The notes beneath the pieces were generated by a model that saw only the letters and a list, made by a program, of their open reading frames with translations, made no database searches and was not told where the DNA came from. From Flavobacterium sp. KJJ (GTDB taxonomy: Bacteria > Bacteroidota > Bacteroidia > Flavobacteriales > Flavobacteriaceae): a DNA stretch of 64,000 bases. The position numbers were made by a program, and so were the translations under genes. How positions within the stretch are numbered: position 1 is the stretch's first letter; each line of letters begins with the position of its first letter. This document shows, one piece after another, positions 25,803 through 34,223 of the stretch. The stretch is from contig NZ_JARP01000002.1 of NCBI RefSeq assembly GCF_000708595.2, positions 62,001-126,000 on the forward strand. The letters run 5' to 3'.

Positions 25803-26876
25803 ATGACGCATCAGGAAATTTCATATTATCGACTTGCAGCACAAAAACTTCTTGAAAAGAATCACAATTCTCCACAAGAAATCGTACATCATTTAGGTGC
25901 CATGCAGGCTCAGGATTATGCAATGGCAAAGTGGGCAATTGGTTCCCGTTGTAACGCTACTGAAAAAGAGATTGAAGAAGCTATAAATTCCGCAAAGATA
26001 ATCCGAACTCATATTTTGCGCCCAACTTGGCATTTTGTTTCTGCTGAGGATATTTACTGGATGCTGGATATTTCTGCTCAGCAAGTGAAAAAATTCACGG
26101 CTGCTGCGGGCAAAAAATACGGTTATGATGCCAAAAAACTCGATCAGGCAAATTCTAAAATTGCAAAACTTTTAGCCCGAAACAATCATTTGACACGAGA
26201 GGAGATTATGCAGGAACTCGATATTAAAAAAACGTCCTCTGCAGATTTTTTAAGTGCTGCAATTATGATGAATGCAGAACTTGACGGTTTGGTTTGTAAT
26301 GGAAGAATGAAAGGCAAACAAATTACCTATGCTTTACTCGAAGAGCGAGTTTTAAAACCAAAATCTAAATTGACTAAAGAAGAAGGTCTTGCAAAATTAG
26401 CTCTCAAATATTTCGAAAGTCACGGCCCTGCTACACTTCTTGACTTTTCGTGGTGGTCCGGATTTCCGCCTACAACCTGCAAAAATGCAGTTAATACAAT
26501 TGAGTTGCAATTGAATTCTGTTGCAATTGAAAATCAAACTTATTACTTCGGAAATCAATTTTCTGATGAAGACAACTTCCACGAAAGTGTACACTTTCTA
26601 CCCGCATTTGATGAGATTTTAATTTCTTACAAAACTCGTGAAGCTTCAATTTTAGTTGAGCATCAAGCTAAAGCTTTTACCAATAACGGCATTTTCAAAC
26701 CCATTATTCTTGAAAACGGAAAAGTTATTGGAACTTGGAAAAGAACCATCAAAAAAGAGTACGCAAAAATAGAAACCGATTTTTTTAACGAAACCCAAAA
26801 ACATAAAAAAGAAGTTTTGTTTAAAGGAATCAAAGCTTTTGAAAATTATCTGGAAACCAAAATCATTATTGAATAA
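25803..26876 (+). CDS. Winged-helix AlkZ-like DNA glycosylase family protein
   Basis: The 357-residue protein belongs to the winged-helix HTH_42 superfamily, which includes the DNA glycosylases AlkZ and YcaQ. The family motif is present early: GAMQAQDYAMAKWAIGSR, giving Q35-A-Q37. The Q-phi-Q arrangement is known from the AlkZ-like branch, while YcaQ-like enzymes have Q-phi-D. AlkZ removes DNA interstrand crosslinks made by azinomycin. The motif THILRPTWHFV (about residues 66-77) is also conserved. Its substrate here is not known. No natural-product cluster lies next to it. Confidence 0.85.
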   Translation: MTHQEISYYRLAAQKLLEKNHNSPQEIVHHLGAMQAQDYAMAKWAIGSRCNATEKEIEEAINSAKIIRTHILRPTWHFVSAEDIYWMLDISAQQVKKFTAAAGKKYGYDAKKLDQANSKIAKLLARNNHLTREEIMQELDIKKTSSADFLSAAIMMNAELDGLVCNGRMKGKQITYALLEERVLKPKSKLTKEEGLAKLALKYFESHGPATLLDFSWWSGFPPTTCKNAVNTIELQLNSVAIENQTYYFGNQFSDEDNFHESVHFLPAFDEILISYKTREASILVEHQAKAFTNNGIFKPIILENGKVIGTWKRTIKKEYAKIETDFFNETQKHKKEVLFKGIKAFENYLETKIIIE

Positions 26877-26939
26877 ATCCGTTTTTCATTAAAATGTTGT
26901 GTTTTCTAATAGATACTTGTCGTTTGATCAATAAAATCT

Positions 26940-26971
26940 TTGCGCAAACTATCGCTAAATAATTATATTTA
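26940..26971 (+). promoter_or_regulatory. Bacteroidota-type promoter for the SpmA/B gene
   Basis: A TTG at 26940-26942 and TATATTTA at 26964-26971 are separated by 21 bases, fitting -33 TTG and -7 TAnnTTTG with one mismatch. It ends 17 bases ahead of the start codon. Confidence 0.5.
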
Positions 26972-26988
26972 CAAAAAATATTAGCATT

Positions 26989-28428
26989 ATGGTATTAAGC
27001 AGATTTTGGTTAGTGATTTTTATATCTTCAATTTTCTTTATTGCTGTCAGTTTATTTACTGCCAACACTTATACTATTGATTCTGTACTAAATGGCAAGA
27101 AAGATGATCCTGTTTTAGTCTCAGAAAAATACATTGATCAGCTTCCTGCTTTTATTAAAGACAGTATTAAAAAAGCACCAGATCAGAGCATGACTATCAA
27201 TCGTGATACTCTTAATGCTGACACAACTTATGTTTTTAAAAACAAAACCGTAAAAGTTTACAGCGGGCTTCAAAAATCTGACGGCTTATTGCCTACCTGC
27301 AAAACTACTTTACTCGATTTAATTTTACCGCTTATTGCTTATTTAGCCTTTTTCTGCGGTTTAATGGAGCTTTTAATTATTTCTGGAGCATCTGGAAAAT
27401 TAGCTAAAGCTTTGAGTCCGGTATTTGTAAAAGTTTTTCCAACTATTCCAGAAAATCATCCTTCGATATCGTACATGACTTTAAACTTTGCTGCCAATTT
27501 CTTGGGATTAGATTCGGCTGCAACGCCATTTGGACTAAAAGCTATGGAAAGTTTGCAGGAAATAAATCCGGACAAAGACAGAGCAAGTGATGCTCAAATT
27601 ATGTTTATGTGTCTTCATGCTTCGGGTTTAACCCTAATCGCAACTTCAATTATCGGATATCGCGCCGCTGCAAACGCAAGTAATCCTGCTGATGTTATGC
27701 TGCCTTGTATCATTACTTCTTTCATTGGTACTATTGCTGCTTTTTTAATTGTGGGAATTAAACAAAAAATCAACTTCAAAAGTGCTTCTCTTCTTATCGT
27801 CTTAATGGGATTAATAGCTGCAATTGTTGGGCTTTTGATGTATGTAAATCATTTGGATTTAATTGGAAAAAATTACTTTACCTCTAATCTTTCTGGACTA
27901 ATATTAATTGGAATTATTGCCTTCACCTTGATTTTTTCATTCATAAACGAAAAGAAATTTACTGAGGCAAATACGACAGTTTTTGAAACATTTGTTGTAG
28001 GTGCCAATAATGGCGTAAAAACTGGAGTTACTATTTTTCCTTATGTATTGGGAATGTTAGTTGCTATTTCGCTCTTCAGAAACAGTGGTTTATTCGAAAT
28101 TATCAGCGACGGAATTGCTTTTGTTTTTTCGAATTTGGGAGTAAATAAAGAAATTACAAATGCGTTGCCGGTTGCTATGCTTCGTCCTTTTAGTTCTGCC
28201 GGATCTCGCGGATTTTTAATCGATTCGATGAATACGTTTGGAGCAGATTCTTTAACGGCAAGATTAAGCAGTATTTTTCAATGCAGCGCTGAAAGTACTT
28301 TTTATGTAATTGCGGTTTATTTTGGTTCGATTAATATCAAAAATACGCGTTATGCATTAGGCACAATGCTTTTGGTAGATCTTATTTGTGTGATAACGGC
28401 AATTTTTGTGGCGACTTGGTTTTTTTAA
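26989..28428 (+). CDS. SpmA-SpmB fusion, nucleoside-recognition domain membrane protein
   Basis: The 479-residue membrane protein joins the spore-maturation-type proteins SpmA and SpmB into one chain, each with a Gate (nucleoside recognition) domain. Spans start at residue 8; a long soluble stretch follows (about 30-100); then the first Gate domain includes LNFAANFLGLDSAATPFGLK near residue 167, and the second includes ALPVAMLRPFSSAGSRGF near residue 397. In Bacillus the two separate proteins help dehydrate the spore core. Flavobacteria do not form spores, so the role differs and is unknown; solute transport is a reasonable guess. A 58-residue gene follows 3 bases downstream. Confidence 0.9.
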   Translation: MVLSRFWLVIFISSIFFIAVSLFTANTYTIDSVLNGKKDDPVLVSEKYIDQLPAFIKDSIKKAPDQSMTINRDTLNADTTYVFKNKTVKVYSGLQKSDGLLPTCKTTLLDLILPLIAYLAFFCGLMELLIISGASGKLAKALSPVFVKVFPTIPENHPSISYMTLNFAANFLGLDSAATPFGLKAMESLQEINPDKDRASDAQIMFMCLHASGLTLIATSIIGYRAAANASNPADVMLPCIITSFIGTIAAFLIVGIKQKINFKSASLLIVLMGLIAAIVGLLMYVNHLDLIGKNYFTSNLSGLILIGIIAFTLIFSFINEKKFTEANTTVFETFVVGANNGVKTGVTIFPYVLGMLVAISLFRNSGLFEIISDGIAFVFSNLGVNKEITNALPVAMLRPFSSAGSRGFLIDSMNTFGADSLTARLSSIFQCSAESTFYVIAVYFGSINIKNTRYALGTMLLVDLICVITAIFVATWFF

Positions 28429-28431
28429 ATT

Positions 28432-28608
28432 ATGTGGCACGTATCAAAATTAATTTGTCTTTTTATTGGGAATATCGCTAAATGGATCTATTATGGAGGA
28501 AAAAAACCGATGGATGATGTATTAAAAGAAGACAATCAAATAATTGGCTTTGTAATTCTAGCCTTAATTTTTTTCTTTTTATATTCATTTAACAGATCAG
28601 CACCGTAA
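28432..28608 (+). CDS. 58-residue membrane protein coupled to SpmA/B
   Basis: A short gene of 58 codons starts with ATG 3 bases after the SpmA/B stop. It reads MWHVSKLICLFIGNIAKWIY, then YGGKKPMDDVLKEDNQIIGF, then a second membrane span, and ends in NRSAP. It has two hydrophobic segments joined by a Gly-Lys-rich loop. The tight coupling and two well-formed spans support a real gene. I think similar small proteins follow spmA/B in related genomes, but cannot check. The function is unknown; it may be a partner subunit of the fusion protein. Confidence 0.68.
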   Translation: MWHVSKLICLFIGNIAKWIYYGGKKPMDDVLKEDNQIIGFVILALIFFFLYSFNRSAP

Positions 28609-28718
28609 TTGATTATTTAGATGAGCTTTGATGATTTTAACAAACAGGAACCATCATACACCCCTTATTCAAATTCTTTCTTAGGTAAATAATTTTTAAC
28701 TTTGCCAAAAACAAAGAA

Positions 28719-30323
28719 ATGATTGATTTTATATACCAAGACCCTTATCCTATTTTAAAGGATGATACGCAGTACCGCAAAATCACCTCTGATTTTGTAA
28801 AAGTGGAACAATTTGGAGAACGTGAAGTTTTAACCGTTGATCCTAAAGGTTTAGAATTATTAGCTGAAGAAGCTTTAACCGATGTTTCGTTTATGCTAAG
28901 AACATCACATTTGCAAAAACTACGAAAGATTCTTGACGATCCAGAAGCAACAGACAATGATCGTTTTGTGGCTTACAATTTACTTCAAAATGCTTCGGTC
29001 GCAGCCGAAGGACAATTACCAAGCTGTCAGGATACCGGAACAGCGATTGTAATGGCTAAAAAAGGCGAAAACATATTTACAGGTGTAGATGACGCAGAAT
29101 GGCTAAGCAGAGGAATTTTTAATACCTATCAAAAACGTAACTTAAGATATTCGCAAATTGTGCCGATTTCGATGTTTGAAGAAAAAAACTCAGGCTCAAA
29201 TCTTCCGGCTCAAATTGATATTTATGCTAAAAAAGGAACTTCGTACGAGTTCTTGTTTATGGCAAAAGGCGGTGGATCTGCAAACAAAACCTATTTATAC
29301 CAGCAGACAAAATCGTTGCTGAATGAAAAATCTATGGATGCTTTCGTTCGTGCAAAAATTAAAGATTTAGGAACTTCGGCTTGTCCTCCTTATCATTTGG
29401 CTTTAGTAATTGGCGGAACTTCTGCGGAAGCGAACTTAAGCGCCGTTAAAAAAGCGTCTGCCGGATATTACGATCATTTGCCAACTACTGGAAATATGTC
29501 TGGTCAGGCTTTCCGTGATATCGAATGGGAACAGCGCGTACAGCAAATTTGCCAGGAAAGTGCCATTGGAGCTCAGTTTGGCGGAAAATATTTCACGCAT
29601 GATGTACGTGTAATTCGTTTGCCACGCCATGCAGCTTCTTGCCCGGTTGGACTGGGAGTTTCTTGCTCTGCAGATAGAAATATCAAAGGAAAAATCACGA
29701 AAGATGGAATTTTCGTTGAGCAGTTAGAAGTAAATCCAAAACAATTTTTACCAGAAACTGCACCGCATTTAGAAGCGCCAGTTGAAATTGATTTGAATAT
29801 GCCAATGGCTGATATTTTAGCTAAATTAACGCAATATCCTATTAAAACACGTTTAAAATTGAACGGAACTGTGATTGTTGCCCGCGATATTGCGCATGCA
29901 AAAATCATGGAATTATTAGAAGCAGGCAAACCAATGCCGGAATACTTTAAAAATCACCCTGTTTATTACGCAGGTCCAGCAAAAACGCCAGAGGGAATGG
30001 CTTCAGGAAGTTTTGGACCAACAACTGCAGGTCGTATGGATGTTTATGTAGATGAATTTCAAAAACATGGCGGCAGCATGATTATGCTTGCCAAAGGAAA
30101 CCGTACCAAACAAGTTACGGATGCTTGTAATAAATATGGCGGATTTTATTTAGGTTCTATTGGTGGTCCTGCAGCAATTTTAGCACAAGACAACATCCTG
30201 AAAGTTGAAGTTGTAGATTTTGAAGAATTAGGAATGGAAGCTGTCCGCAAAATCACCGTTAAAGATTTTCCTGCGTTTATTATTACAGATGATAAAGGAA
30301 ATGACTTTTTCGAAAATTTATAA
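28719..30323 (+). CDS. Class I fumarate hydratase
   Basis: The 534-residue enzyme interconverts fumarate and malate in the citric-acid cycle, using a [4Fe-4S] cluster. The N-terminal half holds the cluster cysteines in [23 protein letters not shown] and [14 protein letters not shown]; the C-terminal half is the FumA-type beta domain, seen in [19 protein letters not shown]. It resembles the single-chain FumA/FumB enzyme. Fe-S class I enzymes are sensitive to oxidation. It ends at a long strong hairpin, so it is a single-gene unit. Confidence 0.96.
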   Translation: MIDFIYQDPYPILKDDTQYRKITSDFVKVEQFGEREVLTVDPKGLELLAEEALTDVSFMLRTSHLQKLRKILDDPEATDNDRFVAYNLLQNASVAAEGQLPSCQDTGTAIVMAKKGENIFTGVDDAEWLSRGIFNTYQKRNLRYSQIVPISMFEEKNSGSNLPAQIDIYAKKGTSYEFLFMAKGGGSANKTYLYQQTKSLLNEKSMDAFVRAKIKDLGTSACPPYHLALVIGGTSAEANLSAVKKASAGYYDHLPTTGNMSGQAFRDIEWEQRVQQICQESAIGAQFGGKYFTHDVRVIRLPRHAASCPVGLGVSCSADRNIKGKITKDGIFVEQLEVNPKQFLPETAPHLEAPVEIDLNMPMADILAKLTQYPIKTRLKLNGTVIVARDIAHAKIMELLEAGKPMPEYFKNHPVYYAGPAKTPEGMASGSFGPTTAGRMDVYVDEFQKHGGSMIMLAKGNRTKQVTDACNKYGGFYLGSIGGPAAILAQDNILKVEVVDFEELGMEAVRKITVKDFPAFIITDDKGNDFFENL

Positions 30324-30334
30324 TTTGAGTTTCT

Positions 30335-30387
30335 AAGTTTTATATACAAAAAATCGCCCAAAAGGCGGTTTTTTGTATATAAAACTT
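30335..30387. terminator. Bidirectional terminator between fumarase and the PAS protein
   Basis: A 24-bp stem with one mismatch (30335-30358 with 30364-30387, core ACAAAAAATCGCC) and a 5-base loop lies between convergent genes. A- and T-runs are present within both arms. Confidence 0.87.
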
Positions 30388-30404
30388 GTTTACTTTGCAA
30401 TTAA

Positions 30405-30905
30405 TTAAGCGCTTAGGGCATTTTGCTCAAAAGCTATAAAATGCGACACTTCTCCTTTTAAATTATAAATAGGAAAACCATTGATTTTGCAACTGTACGG
30501 TTTGCCATTTTTTTTATAATTTTCGATTATTTTTTCAAACGGAACTTGGCTTTTTATTGCTTCTCTTATCTCTTTTAAAACAGTCTGACATGTTGTTGGT
30601 CCTTGAAATATTCTTGGGGTTTTCCCTAATATTTCAGCTTCTGTATAACCTGTCATGCTTTTAATTCGGTTAGAGGCAAAAACGATTTTGAGATTCAAAT
30701 CTGTAACCACAACAACCTCGGCTTTAATTCTTTCCTCAATTTTCAAATCTTCTTCATCCCAGGAAAACTGGCTTGAAATTTTATTTACTTTTTTCAAATC
30801 AGCAAAAACAGCTTTCAATTCATTTACATATTCATAATGAAAATCCCAGGCCATAATTGGTACTGAATTACGAAACAAAGCTTCTTCAGAGTTAGTATTT
30901 TTCAT
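30405..30905 (-). CDS. Single PAS-domain protein, LOV-like but lacking the photoactive Cys
   Basis: The 166-residue protein consists of a helical N-terminal part with a predicted coiled region (residues 25-60) and one PAS domain (about 60-162). The PAS part is close to the LOV subtype: SMTGYTEAEILGKTPRIFQG near residues 83-102, then NYKKNGKPYSCKINGFPI and GEVSHFIAFEQ. In true LOV photosensors the helix reads GxNCRFLQ; here the Cys position is P97, so no flavin-cysteinyl adduct can form. It has no kinase or other output domain. It may sense redox or a ligand, or signal through a partner. The gene stands alone. Confidence 0.85.
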   Translation of the reverse strand: MKNTNSEEALFRNSVPIMAWDFHYEYVNELKAVFADLKKVNKISSQFSWDEEDLKIEERIKAEVVVVTDLNLKIVFASNRIKSMTGYTEAEILGKTPRIFQGPTTCQTVLKEIREAIKSQVPFEKIIENYKKNGKPYSCKINGFPIYNLKGEVSHFIAFEQNALSA

Positions 30906-31001
30906 TTTGAAAGAGTTTAAAAGACTGCAGTTATCTCAAAGATAGCGAGAAAATTGCAAACTTAATTACGTAAACCCTCATTTAACGTATGTTGAAGCTT
31001 A

Positions 31002-32084
31002 TTAAAACGAAAATTTCAGCTGTACAACAACCGCTTTTTTTTCTTCTGTATTCAAATTATTTAATGAAATTCCGAGTAACCGAACAGAATCCTTCATTTT
31101 TTCTTGATACAATAATTCTTCAACCGTTTCTAAAATCAAGCTTTTATCTGAAATAAAATAAGGCAAAGTTTTACTTCTAGTCTGTTGGGTAAAATCGCTG
31201 TATTTGATTTTTAGTGTCACTGTTTTTCCCGATATTTTATGCTTTTGCAGTCGTTTTTCTAGTGATGTTGCAATTCTTTCAAGTTGTTCTAGCATAAAAA
31301 TTTCTGATGATAAATTTACATCAAAAGTATGTTCTGCTGCAACTGATTTGGTGATTCGGTGCGATTTTACTTCGCTGTTGTGAATACCTCGAACCACTTT
31401 ATAATAAAAAGCGCCCGATTTTCCGAAGTGCTTTTCTAGAAATTCTAAAGATTTGCTTTTTAAATCTGTTCCAGTAAATATTCCAAGCTGATACATTTTT
31501 TCAGTAGTTACTTTTCCAACGCCATAAAACTTTCGAATAGGCAATTCTTCTAAAAAAGCTTCAACTTCATCTGGATTTACCGTTTTTTGTCCGTTTGGTT
31601 TATTGATGTCGCTCGCAATTTTAGCGACAAATTTATTGACAGAAATTCCCGCAGAAGCCGTCAACCCAACTTCATTCAATATACGGAGCCTAATTTCCTG
31701 TGCAAGCAAACTGGCACTTGGGTTTCCTTTTTTATTTTGCGTGACATCGAGATACGCTTCGTCTAGCGAAAGCGGTTCAACCAAATCAGTATAGTCGTGA
31801 AAGATTTTATGAATTTTAGACGAAATCTCTTTATAGCGATCAAAACGCGGACGCACAAAAATAATTTCTGGGCAGTATTTTTTGGCCAATGTCCCGCTCA
31901 AAGCACTGCGAACACCAAACTTTCTTGCTTCATAACTCGCCGCCGAAACTACTCCTCTGTTTTCTGAACCTCCAACAGCAACAGGTTTTCCGCGTAATTC
32001 AGGATTGTCCATCTGTTCTACAGACGCGTAAAAAGCATCCATATCAATATGGATAATTTTTCGATATGTAGGCGATTCAGACAT
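31002..32084 (-). CDS. dinB: DNA polymerase IV
   Basis: The 360-residue protein is a Y-family translesion polymerase. It opens with IIHIDMDAFYASVEQ (catalytic Asp residues near 14 and 16), has PLSLDEAYLDVT near residue 104 (third metal-binding Asp and Glu), helix-hairpin-helix elements near residues 180-210, and a little-finger domain from about residue 240. The C-terminal end lacks a clear QLxLF-type sliding-clamp motif; it closes in VQLKFSF, which is only somewhat similar. The length is normal. It makes low-fidelity bypass synthesis past DNA damage and should be induced by stress. Confidence 0.96.
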   Translation of the reverse strand: MSESPTYRKIIHIDMDAFYASVEQMDNPELRGKPVAVGGSENRGVVSAASYEARKFGVRSALSGTLAKKYCPEIIFVRPRFDRYKEISSKIHKIFHDYTDLVEPLSLDEAYLDVTQNKKGNPSASLLAQEIRLRILNEVGLTASAGISVNKFVAKIASDINKPNGQKTVNPDEVEAFLEELPIRKFYGVGKVTTEKMYQLGIFTGTDLKSKSLEFLEKHFGKSGAFYYKVVRGIHNSEVKSHRITKSVAAEHTFDVNLSSEIFMLEQLERIATSLEKRLQKHKISGKTVTLKIKYSDFTQQTRSKTLPYFISDKSLILETVEELLYQEKMKDSVRLLGISLNNLNTEEKKAVVVQLKFSF

Positions 32085-32186
32085 GTTACAAATTTAAATA
32101 GGAAAACACCAAAATGGGATCAAAATAGTCATAAAAAAAAGCTACAACTTTCAATTATAGCTTTCTGTTTTTATCTTTTGAAATTC

Positions 32187-32687
32187 TTAAAATTCAACTC
32201 TAAAACCAATTTGATTTGCACTTGCAACCAAAGTTGTTTTAGGCGCTGGCTTATAAGTAGTGGCCAAACCGCTGTTGTATTTTTCCAGAGCCGATTTGAT
32301 TTTCTTTGGATATCCTATTTTTATTGGTATTGAAGCGATAATTAAAGCGCCACCAATAATTGCAGCTGTCATATTTGTTTTTTCAGAAGGATTCGGATTA
32401 TAGCCTCCTGATGAATAATTGGGGTCACTATTCATTCCAAAAAGTAAATTAGCTGTTACAAGTCCCAAACCACCATAAAAGAAAACATTTCCAAAAGTTT
32501 TTTTACTTCTTCCTGCATTATAAAGTGCTAACGCTTCAGAATTATTGGCTAGCAAACTTCGAACTTCATTAGAATTAAGTCTTTTGTTTTCAGCATTATA
32601 AACGGTTCCGCCACTTTTATAAGAGAGTTGTTGCGAATAGCCCGCCAGCGTAAGAATTAAAAATAAAATAGTAAAATTTTTTTTCAT
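32187..32687 (-). CDS. Exported hypothetical protein with two short membrane-like segments
   Basis: The 166-residue protein has a signal peptide (MKKNFTILFLILTLAGYSQ), a small polar domain with LLANNSEALALYNAGRSKK (about 45-63), and two hydrophobic Gly-rich segments (about 66-85 and 108-123). The C-terminus ends in IGFRVEF, the terminal-Phe pattern often found in Bacteroidota outer-membrane proteins. I do not recognise a named function. It lies between the polymerase IV gene and the divergent phosphoesterase gene. Confidence 0.72.
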   Translation of the reverse strand: MKKNFTILFLILTLAGYSQQLSYKSGGTVYNAENKRLNSNEVRSLLANNSEALALYNAGRSKKTFGNVFFYGGLGLVTANLLFGMNSDPNYSSGGYNPNPSEKTNMTAAIIGGALIIASIPIKIGYPKKIKSALEKYNSGLATTYKPAPKTTLVASANQIGFRVEF

Positions 32688-32846
32688 GTTAAATTGGTTT
32701 TTTGGTTTTGATTTAGTTAATACAATTGATTGGCTCTAAAGATCTTCAAAACAAAAACGATCTTCTGTTTCGCAAAGATTAGCAACTTAATGATCTCAAA
32801 CAAATCATTTTCTTTATTTTTGTACTTCTACTCGAAATAAAATAAA

Positions 32847-33581
32847 ATGCGAACATTTGTTATAGGCGACATACACGGCGGACTACTCGCGCTTGAACAA
32901 GTGATGAAAAAAGCCGAAATTACTACAAAAGATACTCTTATATTTTTAGGCGATTACGTTGACGGCTGGAGTCAGTCTGCAGAAGTTATCGATTACCTTA
33001 TTGATTTAAAAAGCAAACAAAACTGTATTTGCATTAGAGGAAATCATGATCAGCTTGCCTTAGATTGGCTTGAGAACAGACATGAAAATTTTGACGAAGA
33101 AATGTGGTACAAACATGGCGGACGCGCTACTGTTGAAGGGTATTCGAAACTTTCTGAAGAGAAAAAGAAAACGCATATTGCCTTTCTCGAATCGTTGCAG
33201 GATTATCATCTTGATGATGAAAACCGACTTTTTGTTCACGCAGGTTTTACCAATTTAAGTGGTGTAATGTGGGAATATTTTCCGAAACTGTTTTATTGGG
33301 ACAGAACACTTTGGGAAACCGCTCTTTCTTTAGATCCAAATTTAAGTGTAGATGATCCTTATTACCCAAAACGTTTTACATTGTATAAAGAAATCTATAT
33401 TGGGCATACTCCTGTTACAAGAATTGGAAAAACGGTTCCGGTTCAAAAAGCATGCGTCTGGAATGTCGATACAGGCGCAGCATTCAAAGGTCCTTTGACA
33501 ATTTTGAATGTTGACACCAAGGAATTCTGGCAAAGTGATCCTTTAAACGAATTATATGCCAACGAAAAAGGTAGGAATTAA
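32847..33581 (+). CDS. Calcineurin-like metallophosphoesterase
   Basis: The 244-residue protein shows the metallophosphoesterase motifs: FVIGDIHGG (D8 and H10), FLGDYVDGWSQS near residue 35, IRGNHDQ near residue 65, and a final GHTPV near residue 186. The order and spacing fit the PPP-type bacterial Ser/Thr phosphatases and related ApaH-like enzymes. It probably binds two metals and hydrolyses phosphoester substrates in the cytoplasm. The substrate is not known. A DUF6646-like gene follows 48 bases downstream. Confidence 0.92.
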   Translation: MRTFVIGDIHGGLLALEQVMKKAEITTKDTLIFLGDYVDGWSQSAEVIDYLIDLKSKQNCICIRGNHDQLALDWLENRHENFDEEMWYKHGGRATVEGYSKLSEEKKKTHIAFLESLQDYHLDDENRLFVHAGFTNLSGVMWEYFPKLFYWDRTLWETALSLDPNLSVDDPYYPKRFTLYKEIYIGHTPVTRIGKTVPVQKACVWNVDTGAAFKGPLTILNVDTKEFWQSDPLNELYANEKGRN

Positions 33582-33629
33582 TGTATAAAAATATATTTTT
33601 GCATTTTAAAACAATTAATATTTAAGTTT

Positions 33630-34148
33630 ATGAAAAAAGTAATTACGCTTTTGTTTTTAGTATCATTTGGATTCACTCATGCACAGCATGCCTATACAGG
33701 AAAAGGAGATGTCAAAGTTAATATTGGTGCTAATATACAAGATGGTGGTTCAGGAATTCAAGGTTCTGTAGATTTTGGTTTGGGAGAAAATTTCTCTTTC
33801 GGATTTGTTTCAAATTATTTATTAGGAGTAGAAGACCGTAATGTTTTTGTTAATAACCAAATTAGAACAGTATCTCCGGATTTTGGTGACCGTTTTGATG
33901 CCAAAGCCAGAATCAATGCTAACTTAAGCAGTGTTATTGGTGTTGATCAATTAGATATTTATCCTGGTTTGAGTTTAGGATTACGCAATTTTGGCGGTCA
34001 CGTTGGCGGTCGTTATTTTTTTACTGAAGGATTTGGTGTTTTTACAGAAATTGGTTTTCCAATTGCAAAATACAGTGACAAAAATGATTACTTTGACCAC
34101 CTAAACAATCAGGCGACTTTTAGTTTGGGAGCTTCTTTTAATTTGTAA
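33630..34148 (+). CDS. DUF6646-type outer-membrane beta protein
   Basis: The 172-residue protein has a signal peptide (residues 1-19, ending FTHAQ) and then alternating strands with a Gly-rich pattern such as GSGIQGSVDFGLGENFSFGF, ending in FSLGASFNL. The final Phe-x-Leu residue pattern fits a small beta barrel inserted in the outer membrane. I believe this is the DUF6646 group of Flavobacteriaceae. There is no catalytic motif. A perfect palindromic terminator follows. Confidence 0.82.
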   Translation: MKKVITLLFLVSFGFTHAQHAYTGKGDVKVNIGANIQDGGSGIQGSVDFGLGENFSFGFVSNYLLGVEDRNVFVNNQIRTVSPDFGDRFDAKARINANLSSVIGVDQLDIYPGLSLGLRNFGGHVGGRYFFTEGFGVFTEIGFPIAKYSDKNDYFDHLNNQATFSLGASFNL

Positions 34149-34176
34149 ATTTTATAAATTCTCATAAATTCTCATA

Positions 34177-34204
34177 AAAAAAGCCTTGCAATTGCAAGGC
34201 TTTT
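34177..34204. terminator. Palindromic terminator between convergent genes
   Basis: A perfect 26-base palindrome with arms AAAAGCCTTGCAA and its complement lies between the small barrel gene and the M4 peptidase gene. A-runs and T-runs on both sides make it bidirectional. Confidence 0.9.
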
Positions 34205-34223
34205 CCTTTTCTAAAATTACAAT

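Noticed and set aside
26989..28428. Evidence of sporulation
   Set aside because: The Spm names come from Bacillus; the rest of the window is of a non-sporulating Flavobacteriaceae type and no other sporulation genes appear.
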